Of a stretch of DNA of 23,755 bases, positions 21,001 to 23,755 are shown one piece after another. Made by a program: the position numbers and the translations under genes. The notes under the pieces are model-generated. The model searched no databases. It was not told the DNA's origin and saw nothing but the letters and a program-made list of their open reading frames with translations. Numbering within the stretch: the first letter of the stretch is position 1; the number at the start of each line of letters is the position of its first letter. Location of the stretch: NCBI GenBank assembly GCA_013298595.1, contig JAAFIG010000050.1, positions 1 through 23,755 of the forward strand. Reading direction: 5' to 3'. This DNA comes from Deinococcales bacterium. GTDB taxonomy: Bacteria; Deinococcota; Deinococci; Deinococcales; JAAFIG01.

Positions 21001-22845
21001 ATGGATTGGACAAATTACTTACATCACGATCACAGCCCGTTTTATGTGTCAGAAAGCGAAGCAGCAGTCGGAGATAAAATTCGTGTTCGCATCCGAGTGC
21101 CTCGCAATGCACCACTCAAAAAGATTGAACTGGCAGTTTTACGGATTGGTGAAATGACTCGAGTGCCAATGCAACCCGCTAAACTCGAGGATAAAAACTG
21201 GTTATTTTTTGAAACTGAAATCGAATTGATTGCACGTCGAACCCATTACTTTTTTTGGGTGCATGGTGAAACAGGCAGTGTCAAATTCTCGGCTCGAGGG
21301 GTGCAACGCACTAACCCTGCTTTCCGTGATTGGTTTGTTTTCTTAGCCGAGCAGCACCGCCCGAATTGGTTAGATGATCGGGTTTTTTACCAGATTTTTC
21401 CAGATCGTTTTTACAACGGCGACCCCAGCAACGATGTTCAAGCTGGCGAGTACAACTATATGGGTAAACCTGTACAAAAAATGGCTTGGACTGACCAACC
21501 TGAACAGCGTGTTGGACCACTGCAACACTGGGGCGGTGATCTCGAGGGCATTCGTCAGAAATTACCGTACCTGACCGATTTAGGTATTAACGGTTTGTAC
21601 CTCAACCCAATTTTTACCAGCCCGAGTAATCATCGTTACGATACCGAAAACTTTCTTGAGATAGACCCGCATCTGGGCGGACAGAAAGCCTTTGATGCCT
21701 TGGTTCAAGATGCCAAAAAACTCGATATACGCATTATTTTAGATGGTGTTTTTAACCACACAGGAGATCGCGCCCCTGAATTCAAAAAAGCCTTAGAAAA
21801 CAAAGTTGAACGACAAATGTACACCTTCCGAGCTGATGGTACGTACGAGGCATTTTTTGGTGTTAAAACCCTGCCTAAACTCGATTACGATTCGCACCTT
21901 GCCTTCGAGCATTTTCTCGAGGGAGCACACGCCCCAGTGCGTCATTGGTTACGAGCTGGCGCTGATGGTTGGCGTTTAGATGTTGCCCATATGATGGGCA
22001 AAGACGGCACAGACCGAGGCAATCTCGAGATTCATCGCCGCTTAAAAGCCGCTGCCAGACTCGAGAACCCCGAAGCTTGGATTTTTGGTGAGCGATTCTG
22101 GGATGCCGAACCATACTTGCAAGGCGCATCCGACCCGCACGACCACGCTGGCGGTGGCGAAGATGGCGTGATGAATTACCAAGGTTTTGCCTTACCCGTA
22201 GCCGATTGGTTGGCAGGCGTTGATATTTTTGGAAACAGCGTGCAGCTAGGTACCGACGAATTGATTGCCACCCTCGAGGAAAGTTACCGAGTGATACCCA
22301 ACCCAATGCGCTTCTCGCATTACAATCTACTCGGTTCACACGATGTCCCACGTGCGCTCGAGCGTATGGATGGCAACTTTGATAAACTCAAAACTGCGTT
22401 TGCCATGCTGCTGGCTTACCCCGGCGTTCCAGGCATTTATTACGGTGACGAAATCGGTTTGCGTGGCGGCAACGACCCCTACTGCCGAGCACCATTTCCA
22501 TGGGACGAAAAACAATGGAACTTACCACTGCGTGGTTTTCTGCAAACCCTGATCAAAGCCCGCAAACAAAGTAAAGCCTTGCAATCAGGAGCCCTCAAAT
22601 TCCTCGAGACACGCTTCGATGCCCTGACTTTTGCCCGCACCTACACCCATGCTGACGGGCGAGTCGAAAGTGCTTTAATTGGTGTCAACCGAGGCATCGG
22701 ACAAACCATGAATTTTAATACCGCGCTGGTCGGTGTGTTTGAAGGCTCATGGCAAGATGCCATTACAGGCGAAGTATTCCACGCTCGAGATGGCATTCTC
22801 AAAGCCACAGTTTTCAAACCTCGAGTATTACTGCCAATACTGTAA
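21001..22845 (+). CDS. malZ: MalZ-like maltodextrin glucosidase (GH13)
   Basis: This 614-aa cytoplasmic GH13 hydrolase removes glucose from maltodextrins or cleaves related alpha-glucans. It has an N-terminal beta domain (about 1-115), then the (beta/alpha)8 barrel opening DRVFYQIFPDRF. Conserved region I is DGVFNH (248-253). The nucleophile is Asp327 in GWRLDVAHM, the acid/base is Glu364 in IFGERFWD, and Asp448 lies in LGSHD. The local wording (HWGGDLEGI, GLYLNPIF, YDTE, GVPGIYYGDE, CRAPFPW) closely tracks E. coli MalZ, and the length fits (about 605). There is no signal peptide. Neopullulanase or cyclomaltodextrinase activity is an alternative. A 14-bp-stem terminator follows. Confidence 0.85.
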   Translation: MDWTNYLHHDHSPFYVSESEAAVGDKIRVRIRVPRNAPLKKIELAVLRIGEMTRVPMQPAKLEDKNWLFFETEIELIARRTHYFFWVHGETGSVKFSARGVQRTNPAFRDWFVFLAEQHRPNWLDDRVFYQIFPDRFYNGDPSNDVQAGEYNYMGKPVQKMAWTDQPEQRVGPLQHWGGDLEGIRQKLPYLTDLGINGLYLNPIFTSPSNHRYDTENFLEIDPHLGGQKAFDALVQDAKKLDIRIILDGVFNHTGDRAPEFKKALENKVERQMYTFRADGTYEAFFGVKTLPKLDYDSHLAFEHFLEGAHAPVRHWLRAGADGWRLDVAHMMGKDGTDRGNLEIHRRLKAAARLENPEAWIFGERFWDAEPYLQGASDPHDHAGGGEDGVMNYQGFALPVADWLAGVDIFGNSVQLGTDELIATLEESYRVIPNPMRFSHYNLLGSHDVPRALERMDGNFDKLKTAFAMLLAYPGVPGIYYGDEIGLRGGNDPYCRAPFPWDEKQWNLPLRGFLQTLIKARKQSKALQSGALKFLETRFDALTFARTYTHADGRVESALIGVNRGIGQTMNFNTALVGVFEGSWQDAITGEVFHARDGILKATVFKPRVLLPIL

Positions 22846-22937
22846 AACACCATCACTCACAGGATGAATGTAAGGTTCACCCCGACAACTTTATGGGATT
22901 TATTGGCACGGTGTTGGCTCGAGTCAAATCAAAAAAC

Positions 22938-22970
22938 AAATTTGGCGAACCAAAACGGTTCGCCAAATTT
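22938..22970. terminator. Bidirectional terminator after malZ
   Basis: A perfect 14-bp stem AAATTTGGCGAACC (22938-22951) pairs with GGTTCGCCAAATTT (22957-22970) with loop AAAAC, between convergent genes. CTCGAG copies flank it at 22918 and 22976. Confidence 0.88.
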
Positions 22971-22986
22971 CTTGGCTCGAGACGAA

Positions 22987-23415
22987 CTATTGAACGTTGA
23001 CCGTTAAACCAATACTGGTGGTCTGACCTGTTTTGGTATTCTCGAGAATAATTGTGACTGGGTACGTGCCATAAGCGGTTTTGCTTTCAATATCAAAAGT
23101 CAAACTCAGTTCTGGGTTGCTGTTGCTGTCTGCGCCAAGACTGCATTTATCCATGCTGATACCCAGTGCATCCGAAGCAATTATTTGTTTGACTTTAATT
23201 GTATCCTCGAGATTTTCAAAACCATATTGCAAGCGAATCAATTGCGAATTATCCAGCAAACTTGATGTATTGATTTTAATAGTGCTACTGGTACTCGAGA
23301 AAATATCGACTACGGCGGTATTACCAGTCCAATCTGCTTGACCTGCGGCAAGACTGGCAGTGCTGATACTGAGAGCGGCGATCAATCCGAAGGCAATTAA
23401 CTTTACATTTTTCAT
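22987..23415 (-). CDS. Small secreted protein of unknown function
   Basis: This 142-aa exported protein starts at ATG 23415 (MKNVKLIAFGLIAALSISTASLAAG, a Sec signal, cleavage likely after SLA or LAA), with AAGGAG about 9 nt upstream. The frame extends to 23571 without supporting signals. The mature part is all-beta and Ser/Thr/Asn-rich, with one cysteine (DKCSLGAD). It ends in repeated strands (TAYGTYPVTIILENTKTGQTTSIGLTVNV, in part) typical of an Ig-like or bacterial surface fold. No specific family is recognised. It is probably periplasmic or cell-surface. Confidence 0.7.
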   Translation of the reverse strand: MKNVKLIAFGLIAALSISTASLAAGQADWTGNTAVVDIFSSTSSTIKINTSSLLDNSQLIRLQYGFENLEDTIKVKQIIASDALGISMDKCSLGADSNSNPELSLTFDIESKTAYGTYPVTIILENTKTGQTTSIGLTVNVQ

Positions 23416-23446
23416 ATTGGTTCTCCTTGTGTATCTTTTATGCGTT

Positions 23447-23463
23447 TCGCAAATTTTTTGCGA
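23447..23463. promoter_or_regulatory. Inverted repeat TCGCAAA-TTT-TTTGCGA
   Basis: This perfect 7-bp inverted repeat lies 32 nt upstream of the secreted-protein start, within its expected promoter region. It may be an operator; no regulator is evident. Confidence 0.35.
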
Positions 23464-23653
23464 TGAACAAAGTATGCGAGTCGGGCATGAATCAATGCGG
23501 TGGGTCTCGAGGAGAAGTGATGAAGTTTGAACTAAAACCAACTCGAGCAAATTTTGCTGTCTGAGAAGCATAAAATAGAGGAGAGGTGATTGTGCAATTC
23601 ACACGGTCTGCATGAAATTTGAACGAGACAACCGTAGCAACTGTAATGAATTG

Positions 23654-23755
23654 TCAAATCTCAACACTTACCCCCTTGCGTTTTGTCGCCCAATTCGCAT
23701 CGAAAACCTCACCACTCTTAGCCATCGCATTCAACATGATAAGTAACTTCCGCAT
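23654..23755 (-). mobile_element. C-terminus of an IS110-type transposase (continues beyond window)
   Basis: On the minus strand 33 codons run from the window edge to TGA (23654-23656). They read RKLLIMLNAMAKSGEVFDAN and then WATKRKGVSVEI. The RKLLxxLNAMxxxGxxFD pattern is what I know from the C-terminal end of IS110/IS1111-family (DEDD) transposases. The piece has no CTCGAG and uses more GTG/GAG/AAG codons than its neighbours, consistent with mobile origin. Element boundaries cannot be placed. Confidence 0.6.

Larger units (their letters stand above)
272..23547. repeat. Highly iterated palindrome CTCGAG dispersed over the window
   Basis: A manual scan found about 147 copies of CTCGAG from 272 to 23547, in all coding frames and in intergenic DNA (e.g. 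3636, 7771, 9953, 11078, 13279, 22918, 23542). At this base composition only about 4-5 copies would be expected. In genes it appears as Leu-Glu (CTC GAG), as x-Arg-x (xCT CGA Gxx) or as Ser-Ser/Arg (TCG AGx). Density varies from one per 75-90 bp (DinB 13330, recJ) to one per 450 bp (oppA-like). Confidence 0.9.

Noticed and set aside
272-23547. CTCGAG sites as evidence of cloning linkers or synthetic DNA
   Set aside because: The copies fall in frame within conserved residues, in all frames and in natural terminators, far too many and too integrated for engineered restriction sites.

Overview
The window looks like a chromosomal segment of a free-living, heterotrophic, diderm bacterium of moderate G+C. 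The secreted solute-binding proteins carry plain Sec signals with no lipobox cysteine, which suggests a periplasm. Several ATG or GTG starts have a TANNNT -10 hexamer only 6-8 nt upstream and no Shine-Dalgarno, the leaderless style common in Deinococcus relatives. The left-edge DinB protein also resembles Thermus/Deinococcus versions. Deinococcota is therefore my best guess, held loosely. The dominant genome-wide signature is the palindrome CTCGAG: I counted about 147 copies, roughly one per 160 bp, in genes and between them, where a handful would be expected.

Layout, left to right. The end of an unidentified plus-strand gene (3-107) abuts a truncated DinB gene. An ugpA-ugpE-ugpB operon for glycerol-3-phosphate uptake (520-3621) follows, then a minus-strand secreted phytase-like esterase (3816-5060). 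A tightly coupled minus-strand operon of four unrecognised genes (5135-7061) includes a 49-aa proline-rich protein and a first gene with an in-frame TAG. A lone unknown gene (7270-7743) converges on a Tat-exported PhoX phosphatase (7852-9816). Diverging from phoX is a zinc-ribbon Ser/Thr kinase (9975-11066), which converges on an OppA-type binding protein (11134-12957).

Further right are a DinB gene (13330-13776), an EamA transporter (13860-14729) and a plus-strand unit lapA, interrupted toxin-like gene, YgiT-like antitoxin, recJ (14793-17871). A minus-strand unit follows, read tandem GNAT acetyltransferase, second zinc-ribbon kinase, unknown protein (20842 to 17876). After it come a MalZ-like maltodextrin glucosidase (21001-22845), a small secreted protein (22987-23415) and the C-terminus of an IS110-type transposase (23654-23755). 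Strong hairpin terminators separate most convergent pairs.

Functionally, three loci (ugpAEB, phytase-like, phoX) form a phosphate-scavenging set: PhoX and the phytase-like protein would release phosphate outside the cytoplasm, and Ugp would import glycerol phosphates. All three, plus the oppA-like gene, have TTGAC/CTGA-type repeats spaced 11 bp upstream, reminiscent of Pho boxes. Candidate new biology: the CTCGAG repeat system, the compact four-gene unknown operon, the two genes with in-frame stop codons followed by intact frames, and the GNAT-kinase-unknown operon.
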